Source: Corallococcus soli (GTDB lineage Bacteria; Myxococcota; Myxococcia; Myxococcales; Myxococcaceae). Taken from it: a stretch of 64,000 nucleotides of DNA. The number at the start of each line of letters is the position of its first letter. The first letter of the stretch is position 1. The DNA is taken from positions 248,001-312,000 of the forward strand of contig NZ_JAAIYO010000002.1 in NCBI RefSeq assembly GCF_014930455.1, in the 5' to 3' direction. A model generated the notes under the pieces. The model made no database searches. It saw only the letters and a program-made list of their open reading frames with translations, and had not been told where the DNA came from. The translations under genes and the position numbers were made by a program. This document shows, in pieces, positions 36,212 to 45,352 of this stretch.

Positions 36212-36822
36212 CGCAAGCCCCCGCCACCATCTTCCTCGTGGACGACGATGCGTCAGTGCTGCGGGGGGTGGGGCGGTTGCTGCGGGCCGCCGGCCATGTG
36301 ACGAAGCCCTTCGCCTCGCCCTCCGAGTTCCTCGCACAGCTGTCCGAGGACACGCCGGGTTGCGCCGTGCTGGACCTGCGGATGCCAGGACTGAACGGGC
36401 TGGAGCTGCAACAGGCCATGGAGTCCAAGGACTGCCACCTGCCTGTCATCTTCATCTCCGGCCACGGGGATGTGCCGGCCAGCGTCAGGGCCATGAAGGC
36501 CGGCGCCGTGGACTTCCTCCTGAAGCCCTTTGACGAGCAACAACTGCTGGGCGCCATCTCCCAGGCCTTGCTCAAGGACGCGGCGGCCCGCGCCGGCCGC
36601 GCCGAGACAGCCGCGCTGCATGCCCGCCATGCCGTCCTCACCCCCCGCGAGCGCGAGGTATGCACGCTGGTGGCCCAGGGGCTGACCAACAAGGAGGTCG
36701 CCCAGCGGCTGGGCACCACCGAGAAGACCATCAAGGTGCACCGCGCCCGCGTCATCCAGAAGCTGGATGTGGACTCCGTGGCGGAACTGGTGCGGTTCGT
36801 GGACCGGCTGGGCCAGGGCTGA
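36208..36822 (+). CDS. FixJ/NarL-type response regulator
   Basis: 204 residues. The ATG overlaps the stop of the kinase gene, so start and pairing are clear. Receiver domain: acidic pair in IFLVDDDASV, phospho-acceptor Asp56 in AVLDLRMPG, and Lys106 in FLLKPFD. Output: LuxR-type helix-turn-helix with LTPREREVCTLVAQGLTNKE and LGTTEKTIKVHRARVIQKL. The FixJ-like KPF spacing and the HisKA partner suggest direct phosphotransfer to a DNA-binding activator. Targets are not evident; the next gene is 213 bases away. Confidence 0.95.
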   Translation: MTQAPATIFLVDDDASVLRGVGRLLRAAGHVTKPFASPSEFLAQLSEDTPGCAVLDLRMPGLNGLELQQAMESKDCHLPVIFISGHGDVPASVRAMKAGAVDFLLKPFDEQQLLGAISQALLKDAAARAGRAETAALHARHAVLTPREREVCTLVAQGLTNKEVAQRLGTTEKTIKVHRARVIQKLDVDSVAELVRFVDRLGQG

Positions 36823-37035
36823 GCCCGCGTTGTGTAAGCACTAGGTCCAATATCCCTGCGCTGGCTCCCCGAGTAGAGGTGGCCGCGCAGCCGTGACCCG
36901 ATACCTGCGCTGGTTGCTGGCCGTCTGGGCCTTTCCTCTCCATGAGCCCAGAGCCTCTCTGAAGGCTGCATCGAACCCACAGCCCAGCGCTCCATGTCTC
37001 CAGCGCCATGTCGAGCGCTCCCCCGAGGAAAGTTC

Positions 37036-38793
37036 ATGTCATATTTGTTTTCGAAATGGCTCACAGGGCCAGCCACCGCATTGCGCGCCGGATTGGTGCT
37101 TGGACTGGTCGCCAGCACCCTCGCTGCTTGTCGCGACAACGACCCCAAGCCCGGCGTCCCGCCGGTGGCCCGCAACGTCACCCTTGAGACGGTGGAAGAC
37201 ACACCCCTCGAGGTGAACCTGCCGGCCAGCGGAAACGGGGCACTCACCTTCACCCTCGTCGATGCACCGGACCACGGCACGTTGAGTGAGCTCCGCGCCA
37301 ATGGCTCCATCACCTACACCCCCGACGCCGACTACAATGGCGAAGATGCGCTCATCTTTCGCGCCACCAACCGCCAGGGCCAGAGCACCCAGGGCACGGT
37401 GACCATCACCATCACCCCAGTGAATGACCCGCCCACGCTCTCCCCGGTGGCCCACCAGACCCTCGCCGAGGACAGCTCGACCGGTGACCTGGCCTTCACG
37501 CTGAGCGACGCGGAGACCCTCGCTGGCGGCCTCGTGGTCACCGCTACGTCCTCCAACACCGCCCTGGTGCCGAACGCCCCCGCGAACCTCATCTTCGGCG
37601 GCTCCGGCGCTGGCCGCACCCTCAAGGTGGTTCCCACCGCCAACGCCAGCGGCTCCACCACCATCGCCCTCTCGGTGAGCGATGGCTCCGCCACCACCTC
37701 CACCACCTTCACGGTCGACGTCACCGCGGTGAATGACGTTCCCACCATCTCCCCAGTGGCCGACCAGGGCATCACTGTGGGCAGCTCGACCGGCGAGCTG
37801 GCCTTCACCGTGGGCGACGTGGAAACCGCCGCCGACAGCCTCACGGTCATCGCCACGTCCTCCAATACCGACCTGGTGCCCAACGACCCCAGCCATCTCG
37901 TCCTCGGAGGCTCCGGCTCCAGCCGCACCCTCAACGTGGTTCCCGCCACCAGCGCCAGCGGCTCCACCACCATCACCCTCTCGGTGGGTGACGGCTCCGA
38001 CATCACCTCCACCACCTTCACGGTCGACGTCACCGGTGTTGCGAGCCTCTATTGGACGACTGCCGCCGGCTCGCTGTGGAGGGTTGACGTGAACGGCACG
38101 AATGCCGTTGAACTCGAAACCGGCCTCGGCGGGACAGCTTCCGTCGCAACCGACCCGGTAACCCGTACCGTCTTCTACACGCGCAACAGCGCCATCGTTC
38201 GAGCGGACAGTAATGGGGTGAACCCGGTCGATGTCGTGGTGAACGGAGGCTTTCCCAGCGGGCTGGCAGTTGATTCGACGAACCGCAAGCTGTACTGGTC
38301 CGACTTCAACGACAGCCGGGTCATGCGCGCCGAGCTGGATGGCAGCAATCCAACGCAGATCGTCAGCGGCATCAACAGCCCGTCTGCCATCGCGTTCGAT
38401 GTCCCGCGCGGCAAGGTGTATGTCATCAGCTACAACAATACCGCGCTCTTGCGATTCAATCTTGATGGTACCCACCCGGAGACCCTCGCTTCAGGCCTGG
38501 GCGGCCTGGGCGTGGGCCTGGCGGTCGACTCAAGCGGTGGGAAGGTCTACTACTCGACCCGAGGCAACAGCCTCTATGTCGCCGACCTGGACGGCTCCAA
38601 CGCCACCGCCCTGGTGACCAACCAGACCACGGTGCATGGGATTGCCATCGATGTCGCTGCCGGGCGGCTGTATTGGGCGGATTGGCTGGGGACCGTGATC
38701 CAGAGCGCCAAGCTGTCCGACGGCGGAGATGTCCTGACCGTGAACTCGGGCAGCGCCAGGAACCTGGGTCTGGCCTGGATGCCTGCGCCGTAG
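37036..38793 (+). CDS. Lipoprotein with Ig-like domains and a YWTD-type beta-propeller
   Basis: 585 residues from the ATG at 37036 (GAGGAAAG upstream). Signal with lipobox LAAC. Residues 45-125: a cadherin/Big-type domain (LETVEDTPLEVNLPASG, TYTPDADYNGEDALIFRATN). Two similar beta modules follow (PTLSPVAHQTLAEDSSTGDL and PTISPVADQGITVGSSTGEL). From about 345 to the end lie five or six low-density-lipoprotein-receptor class B (LY) units such as RKLYWSDFNDSRVMRAELDG and GRLYWADWLGTVIQSAKLSD, which make a six-bladed propeller. Likely a surface-exposed binding protein. Confidence 0.9.
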   Translation: MSYLFSKWLTGPATALRAGLVLGLVASTLAACRDNDPKPGVPPVARNVTLETVEDTPLEVNLPASGNGALTFTLVDAPDHGTLSELRANGSITYTPDADYNGEDALIFRATNRQGQSTQGTVTITITPVNDPPTLSPVAHQTLAEDSSTGDLAFTLSDAETLAGGLVVTATSSNTALVPNAPANLIFGGSGAGRTLKVVPTANASGSTTIALSVSDGSATTSTTFTVDVTAVNDVPTISPVADQGITVGSSTGELAFTVGDVETAADSLTVIATSSNTDLVPNDPSHLVLGGSGSSRTLNVVPATSASGSTTITLSVGDGSDITSTTFTVDVTGVASLYWTTAAGSLWRVDVNGTNAVELETGLGGTASVATDPVTRTVFYTRNSAIVRADSNGVNPVDVVVNGGFPSGLAVDSTNRKLYWSDFNDSRVMRAELDGSNPTQIVSGINSPSAIAFDVPRGKVYVISYNNTALLRFNLDGTHPETLASGLGGLGVGLAVDSSGGKVYYSTRGNSLYVADLDGSNATALVTNQTTVHGIAIDVAAGRLYWADWLGTVIQSAKLSDGGDVLTVNSGSARNLGLAWMPAP

Positions 38794-38817
38794 CCAGCCC
38801 CCTGCGCCAGGAAAGCT

Positions 38818-38942
38818 GTCGTCTCGGCGAGCGCGCCTCGCTCACTCGCCTCGACGCACTGACCGGCCCGGCCTTGACGCATCCATGACGCGGCGGCCGA
38901 GAAGGGGTTCATGACGCAGCGGCCGGATTCTGGGGAGGCACA
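38818..38942. repeat. Dispersed TGACGCA-box element, copy 3
   Basis: Shares with copy 1 GTCGTCTCGGC at the left, then CGCGCCTCGCTCACTCGCCT, TTGACGCATCCATGACGCGG, and the right box ATGACGCAGCGGCCGGATTC with TGGGGAGGCACA (38911-38942). It runs into the end of the minus-strand monooxygenase gene and supplies that gene's stop codon and last codons. Confidence 0.65.
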
Positions 38943-40405
38943 GGCCCGAACCATCGGGTCAGGGCCTCACGCAGACCCTGGTCCGTGCCCTCCCCGATCC
39001 ACGCGACGTGTCCGTCCGGTCGAATCAGCACCGCGACGGGCGCGCTGACGGCGCCGAGCACCGGGAGCTCCCACGCCCCCGTGTAGCGAGCCGCGACCCT
39101 CCGAACCCGGTCCGCCCAGGGCGTGATGTCGAGCGTGCCGGGCTCGCCCAGGTCGAGCAGCACCGGCCGCGCTTCGTGCAACAGATGGAACACGCGCCGG
39201 GGGCCGTCGGCGGTGATCAGGTCGAGGTCCGGCATGCGGCGCCCGAGCAGCGGGTGTCCGTTGCCCAGGTCGTAGTGGACGTCCAGCCCCGACATCATCG
39301 CCGCGTACTGCTTGCGAGGTCCGTCCATCCGCAGCAGCTCCGCCAGCGTCTCGCGCACGGCGTCCATCCGCGCGTCACCACGGCTCAGCGCGGTCTGCGC
39401 CAGCGTCTTCCGCAGCGCACGGGCCGCGACGGGGTGCCGCTCGGCCTGGTACGTGTCGAGCAGGTCCTCCGGCGAGACGCCGCGCACGACCTGGGCCAGC
39501 TTCCACCCCAGGTTCACGGCATCCTGCACGCCGAGGTTGAGCCCCTGTCCGCCCATCGGCGAGTGCACGTGGGCCGCGTCGCCGGCCAGGAGCACCCGCC
39601 GGTCGCGGTAGGACGCCGCCTGCCGCGTCATGTCGGTGAACCTTGAGAGGTACGTGGCGCTGCGCAGGCCGTGGTCCGTCCCGTAGAGCGCGACGAGCCC
39701 CTCGCGCAGAGCCTCCAGGGTCGGCGCGTCGCCCGTGCCGACCTGCTCCTCTCTCAGCACGACGCCCACGCGTCCGTCCTCCAGCGGGCCCATGGCATAG
39801 GTGCCCTTCTCGTCCCGGCGGATGCCGAACGTCGGCGCTCCGGTCATCTCGACCTCGGCGATGAGGTAGCTGATCGACGCGTCCCACCCCGGGAACTCGA
39901 TGCCCGCCGCCTTGCGGATGAGGCTGCGACCCCCGTCGCACCCGACGAGGTACTTCGCCCGCAGCGCACGGCCGTCGGACAGCGCGACGTCGACGCCGGT
40001 GTCGTCCTGCGCGAAGCCCGTCACCTCACATCCACGGTAGATGGGCACCGCCAGCTCGCCCACCCACTCCGCCAGGATGCGCTCGAAGCGCTCCTGCAAG
40101 AGCGCGAGCCCATGGTTGTGACGCGTCGGGAAGTCGCTGAGGTCCAGAGGCGCCTGCCCGAACGCGACGTTCTGGACCGCCTTTCCTTGCGAGACGAAGC
40201 GCTCGACGACCCCGCGTTGATCGAGCACCTCCAGGCTGCGCGCGTGCAGGCCGCGCGAGCGTGAGCCGGCGACGTCCTGACTGGCGCGCCGTTCGACGAT
40301 GGCCACGTCCACCCGCGCCAACGCCAGCTCCGCCGCCAGCATCAGCCCGGTCGGGCCCCCTCCCGCAATCACCACCGCGTGCTGTGTCACCTCGTCCGTG
40401 TGCAT
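38909..40405 (-). CDS. FAD-dependent aromatic monooxygenase (polyketide/rifampicin hydroxylase type)
   Basis: 498 residues, group A flavoprotein hydroxylase. Dinucleotide motif VVIAGGGPTGLMLAAELA near residue 11, the DG motif YLVGCDGGRSLIRKAAGIEF, and the GD motif RVLLAGDAAHVHSPMGGQGL followed by NLGVQDAVNLGWKLAQVV. The C-terminal thioredoxin-like domain (VLLDLGEPG...VLIRPDGHVAWIG) is that of phenol/polyketide hydroxylases such as those acting on anthracyclines or rifampicin. It hydroxylates aromatic substrates using NAD(P)H and O2. The last ~11 codons and the stop come from a dispersed repeat, so the native C-terminus may be replaced. No biosynthetic neighbours; substrate unknown. Confidence 0.92.
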   Translation of the reverse strand: MHTDEVTQHAVVIAGGGPTGLMLAAELALARVDVAIVERRASQDVAGSRSRGLHARSLEVLDQRGVVERFVSQGKAVQNVAFGQAPLDLSDFPTRHNHGLALLQERFERILAEWVGELAVPIYRGCEVTGFAQDDTGVDVALSDGRALRAKYLVGCDGGRSLIRKAAGIEFPGWDASISYLIAEVEMTGAPTFGIRRDEKGTYAMGPLEDGRVGVVLREEQVGTGDAPTLEALREGLVALYGTDHGLRSATYLSRFTDMTRQAASYRDRRVLLAGDAAHVHSPMGGQGLNLGVQDAVNLGWKLAQVVRGVSPEDLLDTYQAERHPVAARALRKTLAQTALSRGDARMDAVRETLAELLRMDGPRKQYAAMMSGLDVHYDLGNGHPLLGRRMPDLDLITADGPRRVFHLLHEARPVLLDLGEPGTLDITPWADRVRRVAARYTGAWELPVLGAVSAPVAVLIRPDGHVAWIGEGTDQGLREALTRWFGPVPPQNPAAAS

Positions 40406-40750
40406 CTCTCAGCCCTCCCGCTCCTGTGGGCGAAACGGACGATGGTGGAGCACGACCGGGGGGGCTTGCGGCAACACCCGGGGTCTGGCATCTGCTGACT
40501 GTGGAGAGAGCGGGGAGGGCTGCCATGGCTCCTCCAGCGACCCGTCGCGGCCCCGGAAGGCGCACTCGCCTGCCCCCGCGCGTGGCGAGCCCAGGCGCTC
40601 GCCTCCGTGACCTCCCCGAAGCCCCTCCCTGGCCGTTCGCCCCATGATGCGGGTCAGGCCAAGGTGGAGCGTGAGGTGGAGCGGGACCTCGTCTATACAC
40701 TCCGCTGGCTCTACGACCCTTCTCGGGTCGGAAAGGACGAAGTGAGGACG
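40406..40750. other. Divergent intergenic region with leader hairpin
   Basis: 345 bases between the monooxygenase (-) and the DUF2911 gene (+). A -10-like TATACA lies at about 40694-40699. A hairpin CGACCC-TTCTC-GGGTCG at 40714-40730 lies 20 bases before the DUF2911 ATG. Nothing else was recognised. Confidence 0.4.
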
Positions 40751-41599
40751 ATGAAGAACAAGCTTCTCGGCTGTATGGCCTCCGCGCTCATGACCCTGAC
40801 GGCGATGCCCGCGCTGGCTCAGCTCCAACTGCCGGCGCCGAGCCCCGCGGCGAAGGTGTCGCAGGGGGTGGGCGTCTCCGAAATCTCCGTCGAATATTCC
40901 AGCCCCGCCGTGAAGGGCCGGAAGGTCTGGGGCGAGCTGGTCCCCAACGACAAGGCGTGGCGCAGCGGCGCCAACTCGGCGACGAAGATCACCTTCAGCC
41001 ATCCCGTCACCTTCGGTGACAAGGCCGTCCCGGCCGGCTCCTACGCCATCGTCAGCCTGCCCTCGCAGAAGGGCTGGAAGGTGATGCTGAACACGGACCT
41101 GGGCCTGTGGCGGGGCGGCGCGCCCTATGACGCCTCCAAGGACGTGGCCTCGGTGAGCGCCACCACCACGGCGATCCCGGCGCGCGAGCGCCTGACGTAC
41201 CTCTTCACCGACACCACGGACACCGGCACGCGGCTGGACCTGGAGTGGGAGAAGCTGCGCGTCTCCGTGCCCATCACGGTGGACACCGCCGCCTTCGCGA
41301 AGGCCAACATCGAGCAGGCGGAGAAGGACGCGGCCAGCATGCACACGAGCGCGGCCGCCTACCTGGCGGCCACCCCCAAGGACCATGCCGCCGCGTTGAA
41401 GCACGCCGACGCGGCCGTGGCCGCCAACCCCTCCTGGTACACCCACTGGATTCGCGCGAGCGTCCTGTCGCAGGCGGGCAAGTACGCCGAGGCCCGCAAG
41501 GCCGCGCAGACCTCGTGGGACCTGGGGCAGAAGGACAAGAGCTTCTTCTACCGTGACCAGGTCGCCAAGGCGCTGGCGGAGTGGAAGAACAAGAAGTAG
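40751..41599 (+). CDS. Exported DUF2911 protein with TPR-like tail
   Basis: 282 residues from the ATG at 40751, which opens the signal MKNKLLGCMASALMTLTAMP with AQA-type cleavage; the longer frame is discarded. DUF2911 spans about residues 25-175, with QGVGVSEISVEYSSPAVKGR, WGELVPNDKAWRSGANSATK and AVPAGSYAIVSLP. The last 90 residues are helical and resemble a tetratricopeptide pair (HAAALKHADAAVAANPSWYT, SVLSQAGKYAEARKAAQTSW). Function unknown; periplasmic. Confidence 0.88.
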   Translation: MKNKLLGCMASALMTLTAMPALAQLQLPAPSPAAKVSQGVGVSEISVEYSSPAVKGRKVWGELVPNDKAWRSGANSATKITFSHPVTFGDKAVPAGSYAIVSLPSQKGWKVMLNTDLGLWRGGAPYDASKDVASVSATTTAIPARERLTYLFTDTTDTGTRLDLEWEKLRVSVPITVDTAAFAKANIEQAEKDAASMHTSAAAYLAATPKDHAAALKHADAAVAANPSWYTHWIRASVLSQAGKYAEARKAAQTSWDLGQKDKSFFYRDQVAKALAEWKNKK

Positions 41600-41621
41600 C
41601 CCGCTGCGCTCACGGGGCTCC

Positions 41622-42785
41622 TCAGCGATGGAGGGGCCCCGTCAGGAGCCGGCGGTAGAGCGCCTCGTAGCGGTCGATGGCGGGTTCCTTCTGGAAGCGC
41701 TCCAGGACCCGCGCCCGCGCGCGGCGTGAGAAGCCCTGCCAGCGCTCCGCGTCCTCGACCAGCGTGAGCACGTGCCGGGCCATGGCGGGGACATCCCCCA
41801 GCGGCGCCAGGAAGCCCGTCTCTCCGTGCGTGACGAGCTCCGGGATTCCGCCCAGGTCGCTGGCCACCACGGGAATGCCGCAGCTCAGCGCCTCCAGCGC
41901 GGCGAGCCCGAAGCTCTCCTGCTCGCTGGGGAGCAGGAAGACGTCGGAGGCGGCCACCAGCTCCTCGAAGCGGTCCTGCTTGCCGAGGAACGCGACGCGG
42001 TCCTCCAGGCCCTTCTCCCGCAGCATCCGCTCCGCGTGCGAGCGCTCCGGACCGTCTCCCACCATCACCAACCGGCAGGGCCGGTGGCGGTGGACCTCGG
42101 TGAAGATGGCGACCACGTCGACGATGCGCTTCACCGGCCGGAAGTTGGAGACGTGGATGAGCACCGGCTCGTCGTCATGCAGGGCCGGGAAGAGCGCGCG
42201 CAGGCAGGCGCGGTCGCGCACCGGGGCGTAGCGCTCGGTGTCCGCGAAGTTGGTGATGACGTCGATGGGGACGCTCTCCGGGATGTCGAAGCCCCGCCAC
42301 GTCGCGCGGCGCAGGTAGGCCGACGGCACCGTCACCGCGTCGCTGCGCAGGATGGAGAAGCGCGTGATGGGCAGGTAGCTGGGGTCGATTCCCACCAGCG
42401 TGGTGTCCGTCCCGTGCAGCGTGGTGACGACGCGCGGCGCCCGGGGGCCCAGCACCTCGCGCGCCATCCACGCGGCGGTGGCGTGCGGCACCGCGTAGTG
42501 GACGTGCAGGATGTCCAGGCGCTCGTAGCTGGCGACCTCGATCATCTTGGAGGCCAGCGCGATGGGGTAGGTGCTGGACTGCTGGAGCGCCGGGTAGTCG
42601 CTCTCCGTCACCTCGTGGAAGACGACCTTCCGGTTCGCGCCGTGGAGCCGGACCGGCAGGTCCCGGGCGATGAAGTGGACGCGGTGGCCCCGGTCCGCCA
42701 TCGCGAGGCCAATCTCCGTGGCGACCATGCCGCTGCCACCGAAGGTCGGAAAGCAGGTGATGGCCACGTTGAGCGGGGCGTTCAT
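41622..42785 (-). CDS. bshA: N-acetyl-alpha-D-glucosaminyl L-malate synthase BshA
   Basis: 387 residues, GT4 glycosyltransferase. It joins UDP-GlcNAc and L-malate, the first step of bacillithiol synthesis. BshA traits: ITCFPTFGGSGMVATEIGLA at the N-terminus, HVHYAVPHATAAWMA, TTLHGTDTTLVGIDPSY, ISNFRPVKR-like VSNFRPVKRIVDVVAIF, and the donor-site run LLPSEQESFGLAALEALSCG with Glu pair. Its start overlaps the stop of bshB1 (42782-42785), so bshC-bshB1-bshA is one coupled operon, which strongly supports the assignment over other GT4 enzymes. Confidence 0.93.
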   Translation of the reverse strand: MNAPLNVAITCFPTFGGSGMVATEIGLAMADRGHRVHFIARDLPVRLHGANRKVVFHEVTESDYPALQQSSTYPIALASKMIEVASYERLDILHVHYAVPHATAAWMAREVLGPRAPRVVTTLHGTDTTLVGIDPSYLPITRFSILRSDAVTVPSAYLRRATWRGFDIPESVPIDVITNFADTERYAPVRDRACLRALFPALHDDEPVLIHVSNFRPVKRIVDVVAIFTEVHRHRPCRLVMVGDGPERSHAERMLREKGLEDRVAFLGKQDRFEELVAASDVFLLPSEQESFGLAALEALSCGIPVVASDLGGIPELVTHGETGFLAPLGDVPAMARHVLTLVEDAERWQGFSRRARARVLERFQKEPAIDRYEALYRRLLTGPLHR

Positions 42786-43588
42786 GTGCGTGCCGGGAAG
42801 AACAGGGGCCGGGCGAAGCTATTCCTGCGGAAGTGGTCGAGCGGGTCGGCCAATCCCAGCGCCTCGCGCAGGACGTAGGGCTCGCCGTGGGTGACGCCAA
42901 TCTGCGCGCCATAGAAGCGGTCCCGGGCCTCCAGCGAGGACAGCGAGAGCGGTGAGCCCACCAGCGTGGGCGGGGCGTCCGGGCGGGGCATCACCTGGCT
43001 GGCGTAGCAGTGCACCGCGGCCAGCTTGCGCTCGTAGACGGCGGAGACGTCCACGACGAAGCCAGGCTCGGCCAGGTGCCGCAGCGGGTAGTAGAGGACC
43101 TGCCGCGGCGTGAAGGGCTCCGCGGCGGGCTCCGCGTCGAACCTGCGCACGCCCGCGAAGAAGAGGGCGCGCGTCACCAGCGCGCTGGCCGCCTCGTGGT
43201 CCGGGTGTCGCTCCTGCTCCCAGGGCACGACGACCAGCTCCGGGCGCAGGCGGCGCAGCGCCTCCACCACGCGGGCCACGGCGGCGGTGCGGGCGCGCTC
43301 GGGTTCGGGCGTGTCGAAGCCCGCCCACGGATTGAGCCAGCCGTCGGGCAGCTCCAGGTTCTCCCGGTGGGCCAGCCCCAGCGCGCGGGTGGCGGCCTGC
43401 GTCTCCTCCGCGCGGGATTGCAGCGTGCCGCGCGAGCTCTTCTCGCCGCGCGTCAGGTCCACGATGCCGGTGCGGTAGCCGAGGGCGGCCATGCTCGCCA
43501 GCAGCCCGCCGCAGAACAGCTCCACGTCATCCGGGTGGGGCCCGAAGGCGAGGACGTCGATGCCGTAGGCGGTGCCGGTCGCGCTCAT
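42782..43588 (-). CDS. bshB1: Bacillithiol biosynthesis deacetylase BshB1
   Basis: 268 residues, PIG-L/LmbE fold. It removes the acetyl group from GlcNAc-malate. Zinc-site motif FGPHPDDVE (His18, Asp20, Asp21) and the downstream His pair in [24 protein letters not shown] and LELPDGWL are BshB1-typical. Both ends overlap neighbours by four bases (ATGA), bshC upstream and bshA downstream. Confidence 0.93.
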   Translation of the reverse strand: MSATGTAYGIDVLAFGPHPDDVELFCGGLLASMAALGYRTGIVDLTRGEKSSRGTLQSRAEETQAATRALGLAHRENLELPDGWLNPWAGFDTPEPERARTAAVARVVEALRRLRPELVVVPWEQERHPDHEAASALVTRALFFAGVRRFDAEPAAEPFTPRQVLYYPLRHLAEPGFVVDVSAVYERKLAAVHCYASQVMPRPDAPPTLVGSPLSLSSLEARDRFYGAQIGVTHGEPYVLREALGLADPLDHFRRNSFARPLFFPART

Positions 43589-45210
43589 GGCGTCAGGTCC
43601 TTCGAGTCACCGGAGAAGGGGACACACGCGTCCAGCACCGTCTTCGTGAAGGCGCGCGTCCCGATGCGGCAGGCGAAGTAGGGCAGCCCCAGGACGCGCT
43701 CCTGGGGTGCGTCCTCCGGGAAGAGGAACGTGCGCAGGCGGTCCACCTGTTCGGCCGCCGTGGCGTCGCGCCGGGCGAGCGCGCGGCGGTAGCGGCCCGT
43801 CAGCCGGGACACCGCGACCCGCACCGTGCCCTGGGTGCGGCGCAGCGCGTCCTGGAGGTTCGCGTCCACCGCCGACACCTGTCCGGCGACGCGCTCCAGC
43901 TCGGAGGAGAAGGCGCCGAAGAGGCGGGCCTCCAGGGCCTCGGGCGTCTCCAACGACTCCGGGGCATCCCGCGTGGCCAGCCGCGTGAGCAGCGCGTCGC
44001 GCGGCACGCTCACCTCATCTGGCTGGAGCCCCACCTTGCCCAGCCACCGGCGCGCGCGGTCATCGAGCACGCGGAAGCGGGCCCGGGGGATGGCGAGCGG
44101 CATCGGCCGGCCCGCGTGGGCGTAGAGCGGCGCCAGTTGCGCGAAGTACGCCAGTTCGCCCGGGCCGCCGACATACGCCGCCGTGGGGAGCAGGGTGTCC
44201 TGGAGGAGGGGGCGCAGCAGCGCGGACGTGGTGAAGCGCAGCGGTTCGCGCTCCAGGGCGGCGTGCAGCGCGTCCCGGGTGATGACGCCGCTGTCCGGGT
44301 GACCCACCAGCCCCCAGGCGCCCGCCTCCGTCGGATCCAGCCGGTAGCGCGGGCCATCGAGCGCATCCGGTGAGAAGAAGCTGAGCGGCGAGCCTGGGCG
44401 GACATGGACCTGCACCGTGTAGCCCGCGCGGGTGAGCGCCTCCGCGCGGGCCGCGAGCACCGCGGAGAGTGTCCCCGCTTCCTGGAGGGCGAAGCGATGT
44501 AGGGGCGCGGCCAGCGGCGCCAGCCGTGCGTCTCTCGGGTCGAGGAAGACAAGGCCCTCGTCGGCGAAGAGGGACGACAGCACGTCGGTGAAGGCTTGCG
44601 CGAGCGTGGCCTCGGGACGGTAGGCCTGCTCCAGGAGGCAGAGGAACTCCTCCGCGTGGGGTTCTGCCTTCAGCTCGGCGCGGAGGGTGGCCAGGGCGGG
44701 GAGGACGCTCGGGCCCAGGTGGCGGTGGGCGATGGGCGCTCTGGACGTTGCCGCACCCGGAAGCTCGAGCGCCAGGCGACAGGGCCCTCCGACCGGACGT
44801 GGGATGACACAGTGGTCGATCTCCGGAAGGTCGTGGTCCTCCGTCTGGAGCCAGAAGACGGGGACACAGGGCCGGCCGGTCTCTTCCTGAAGCGCGCGCG
44901 CCGTGACGATGGCGGACGCGGCTTTGTAGAGCGTGTACAGCGGGCCCAGGAAGAGGCCCATCTGCTGTCCCGTCACCACCGCCACGGTGCCGGGCTGCGC
45001 GAGCAGCGCGAGGTTTTGCTCCCGGGCGGGACTGGGCGCGAGGCGCGCGTTCTGCGCGGCAAGCACGTCCAGCAGCGCGGGCGACACCGTGCGAGACGCG
45101 GCGGCGGCCACGGCCCGGGCACGCGCTTCACGGTGCCGATAGTCGTCGGAGAGGAAGGAGAGCGCGGACGCATCTCCGCGAAGCCACGCGGCCGAGAACG
45201 AGGACGTCAC
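43585..45210 (-). CDS. bshC: Bacillithiol biosynthesis cysteine-adding enzyme BshC
   Basis: 541 residues from the GTG at 45210, the length of known BshC; the open frame reaches 45387, and an ATG at 45258 is another option. It adds Cys to GlcN-malate, the last step. Features: [40 protein letters not shown] (the nucleotide-binding HIGH-like region), [14 protein letters not shown], and a helical coiled-coil insertion near the C-terminus ([20 protein letters not shown]). The end [18 protein letters not shown] is family-like. First gene of the operon; the 142-base gap to the divergent PIG-L gene should hold both promoters. Confidence 0.92.
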   Translation of the reverse strand: MTSSFSAAWLRGDASALSFLSDDYRHREARARAVAAAASRTVSPALLDVLAAQNARLAPSPAREQNLALLAQPGTVAVVTGQQMGLFLGPLYTLYKAASAIVTARALQEETGRPCVPVFWLQTEDHDLPEIDHCVIPRPVGGPCRLALELPGAATSRAPIAHRHLGPSVLPALATLRAELKAEPHAEEFLCLLEQAYRPEATLAQAFTDVLSSLFADEGLVFLDPRDARLAPLAAPLHRFALQEAGTLSAVLAARAEALTRAGYTVQVHVRPGSPLSFFSPDALDGPRYRLDPTEAGAWGLVGHPDSGVITRDALHAALEREPLRFTTSALLRPLLQDTLLPTAAYVGGPGELAYFAQLAPLYAHAGRPMPLAIPRARFRVLDDRARRWLGKVGLQPDEVSVPRDALLTRLATRDAPESLETPEALEARLFGAFSSELERVAGQVSAVDANLQDALRRTQGTVRVAVSRLTGRYRRALARRDATAAEQVDRLRTFLFPEDAPQERVLGLPYFACRIGTRAFTKTVLDACVPFSGDSKDLTP

Positions 45211-45352
45211 GGCATGCCGTACTAACAGGTCGCGGCGGGCGCGCCACCGGAAGTGCATGCGCGCACGTCGCGCGCGGCCATGGCGGAGGGCGTCATCCCG
45301 GAAGGAATGCGGGCCGCGCGCAGGGAAGGGGCTTGTTGTAGGGTCCGCCCGA

